Origin: CAZTAR01 sp043813895 | GTDB taxonomy: Bacteria > Planctomycetota > Phycisphaerae > UBA1845 > UTPLA1 | Reading direction: 5' to 3' | DNA length: 14,995 nucleotides | Assembly: GCA_043813895.1 (NCBI GenBank) | Contig: JBDRKQ010000189.1 | Location: forward strand, 1-14,995 | Part shown: piece after piece, positions 14,195 to 14,995 of the stretch | Position numbering within the stretch: position 1 is the stretch's first letter | Layout of the letters: every line of letters starts with the position of its first letter | The notes under the pieces: model-generated | Databases searched by the model: none | What the model was told of the DNA's origin: nothing | What the model saw: the letters and a program-made list of their open reading frames with translations, nothing else | Translations under genes and position numbers: made by a program

Positions 14195-14995
14195 CTACTC
14201 ACCCGCCGCCGGCTCGACGGCCTGCCAGAGCAATTCAGCCACGTCAAGCTGCTTGACATCTTCCCGTTCCTTGTCCGCCAGACCGTCCAGCAACATCCGT
14301 TGGCAGAAAGGGCACGCCGACGCAAGTGTGTCCGCTTGCGTCTCGAGTAGTTGCCCGGCCCTTCGAAGGTTGATTCTCTCGTCGCCCTCTTCTTCTTCCT
14401 TGAACATCTGGGCGCCGCCGGCGCCGCAGCACATGCCGCGGTCCCGCGTCTTGGTCGGTTCAAGGAGTGAGACGCCTGGTATGGCTCGCAGCACTTCGCG
14501 CGGCGGGTCGTACACGTCGTTGTACCGTCCCAGGTAGCACGAGTCGTGGAAGGCTACTTTCGCGTCCACATGGTTGCGCAGCTTTAACCGCCCTTCGCGC
14601 ACTAGCTCGGCGAGAAGCTGCGTATGGTGGAGCACGGTGTAGTTCCCGCCGAAGTCCGGGTACTCGTTCTTCAGCGTGTTGAAGCAGTGCGGACACAGCG
14701 TCACCAGCTTGTTGAACTTGTATTGGTTCAACACCTCGACGTTCATCTGCGCCATCATCTGGAAGAGGAACTCGTTGCCGGCGCGCCGGGCGGGATCGCC
14801 GTTGCAGTTCTCCTCCTCGCCGAGAATCGCGAAGTCCACCTCCGCCGCCTTGAGCAGCTTTGCCGTCGCCTGGGCGATTTTCTTCGCGCGGTCGTCGAAC
14901 GAGGCGGAACAGCCCACCCACAGCAGGACATCGACCTCCTGCTTCTCGGCCATCCGCGGCACGTCCAGACCTTCCGCCCACGCCGCCCGCTGGTC
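14195..14995 (-). CDS. HdrD/GlpC-like CCG-domain Fe-S protein, N-terminally truncated by the window edge
   Basis: The visible 266 residues hold two cysteine-rich CCG domains, which bind Fe-S clusters in heterodisulfide reductase HdrD/HdrB, GlpC and related electron-transfer proteins. Domain one shows WVGCSASFDDRA, ENCNGDP and LCPHC; domain two shows HDSCYLGRYNDVY, MCCGAGG and ACPFC. The frame continues to the window edge (upstream residues include AAWAEGLDVPRMAEK), and that sequence is family-like, so the GTG at 14962 is an internal codon and not the start. Full-length relatives usually have N-terminal membrane helices and 4Fe-4S ferredoxin motifs, which would lie beyond the edge. It probably passes electrons between a flavoprotein and the quinone pool; its partner is not visible. 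It converges with the phosphofructokinase gene and has no obvious functional link to it. Confidence 0.9.
   Translation of the reverse strand, partial: DQRAAWAEGLDVPRMAEKQEVDVLLWVGCSASFDDRAKKIAQATAKLLKAAEVDFAILGEEENCNGDPARRAGNEFLFQMMAQMNVEVLNQYKFNKLVTLCPHCFNTLKNEYPDFGGNYTVLHHTQLLAELVREGRLKLRNHVDAKVAFHDSCYLGRYNDVYDPPREVLRAIPGVSLLEPTKTRDRGMCCGAGGAQMFKEEEEGDERINLRRAGQLLETQADTLASACPFCQRMLLDGLADKEREDVKQLDVAELLWQAVEPAAGE

Noticed and set aside
1..14995. CRISPR arrays, tRNA or rRNA genes, phage or transposase genes
   Set aside because: I looked for regularly spaced direct repeats, tRNA-like cloverleaf arms, rRNA sequence and transposase motifs and saw none.

Overview
The window is GC-rich bacterial DNA with densely packed genes on both strands. 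The best clue to the organism is an ECF-type sigma factor gene followed directly by a transmembrane Ser/Thr kinase with TPR repeats. That pairing, together with many short dispersed palindromic repeats, is typical of Planctomycetes and related phyla. I favour a planctomycete-like bacterium, possibly from a metagenome, but no rRNA or other phylogenetic marker is present.

Layout. (1) 3-2567 (+) encodes a molybdenum-binding xanthine dehydrogenase/4-hydroxybenzoyl-CoA reductase-type large subunit. It is open at the left edge and carries at least one in-frame palindromic insertion. (2) 2568-3095 is a small accessory patch: a good sigma70-type promoter, a 62-residue antitoxin-like gene, a short duplicated piece of the dehydrogenase 3' end, and a 163-bp element bounded by 33-bp inverted palindromic repeats. 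(3) 6298-3068 (-) is the sigma factor/kinase pair with its own promoter. (4) 6520-14161 (+) is an alpha-glucan and sugar-phosphate block: GlgX-type debranching enzyme, a Nudix protein resembling eukaryotic NUDT22 (UDP-glucose diphosphatase), a GT4 glycogen-synthase-like glycosyltransferase, a GH57 amylase-type glycoside hydrolase, and a phosphofructokinase with pyrophosphate-type active-site residues. (5) 14995-14195 (-) is the C-terminal part of an HdrD/GlpC-like CCG-domain Fe-S protein, cut by the right edge and convergent with the phosphofructokinase gene across a perfect hairpin.

How the genes may work together. The GT4 protein would build alpha-1,4-glucan and the GH57 protein would remodel or hydrolyse it. 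GlgX would remove branches, the NUDT22-like protein would turn over the nucleotide-sugar donor to glucose-1-phosphate, and the PPi-type phosphofructokinase would connect the hexose phosphates with glycolysis or gluconeogenesis. The sigma/kinase pair is divergent from glgX and could regulate it, but only position supports that.

The most interesting items are the NUDT22-like Nudix gene inside a glycogen locus, the palindromic repeats that have become coding sequence (inside the dehydrogenase and at the kinase C-terminus), and an 8-base GATACAAT motif found in three separate intergenic regions.
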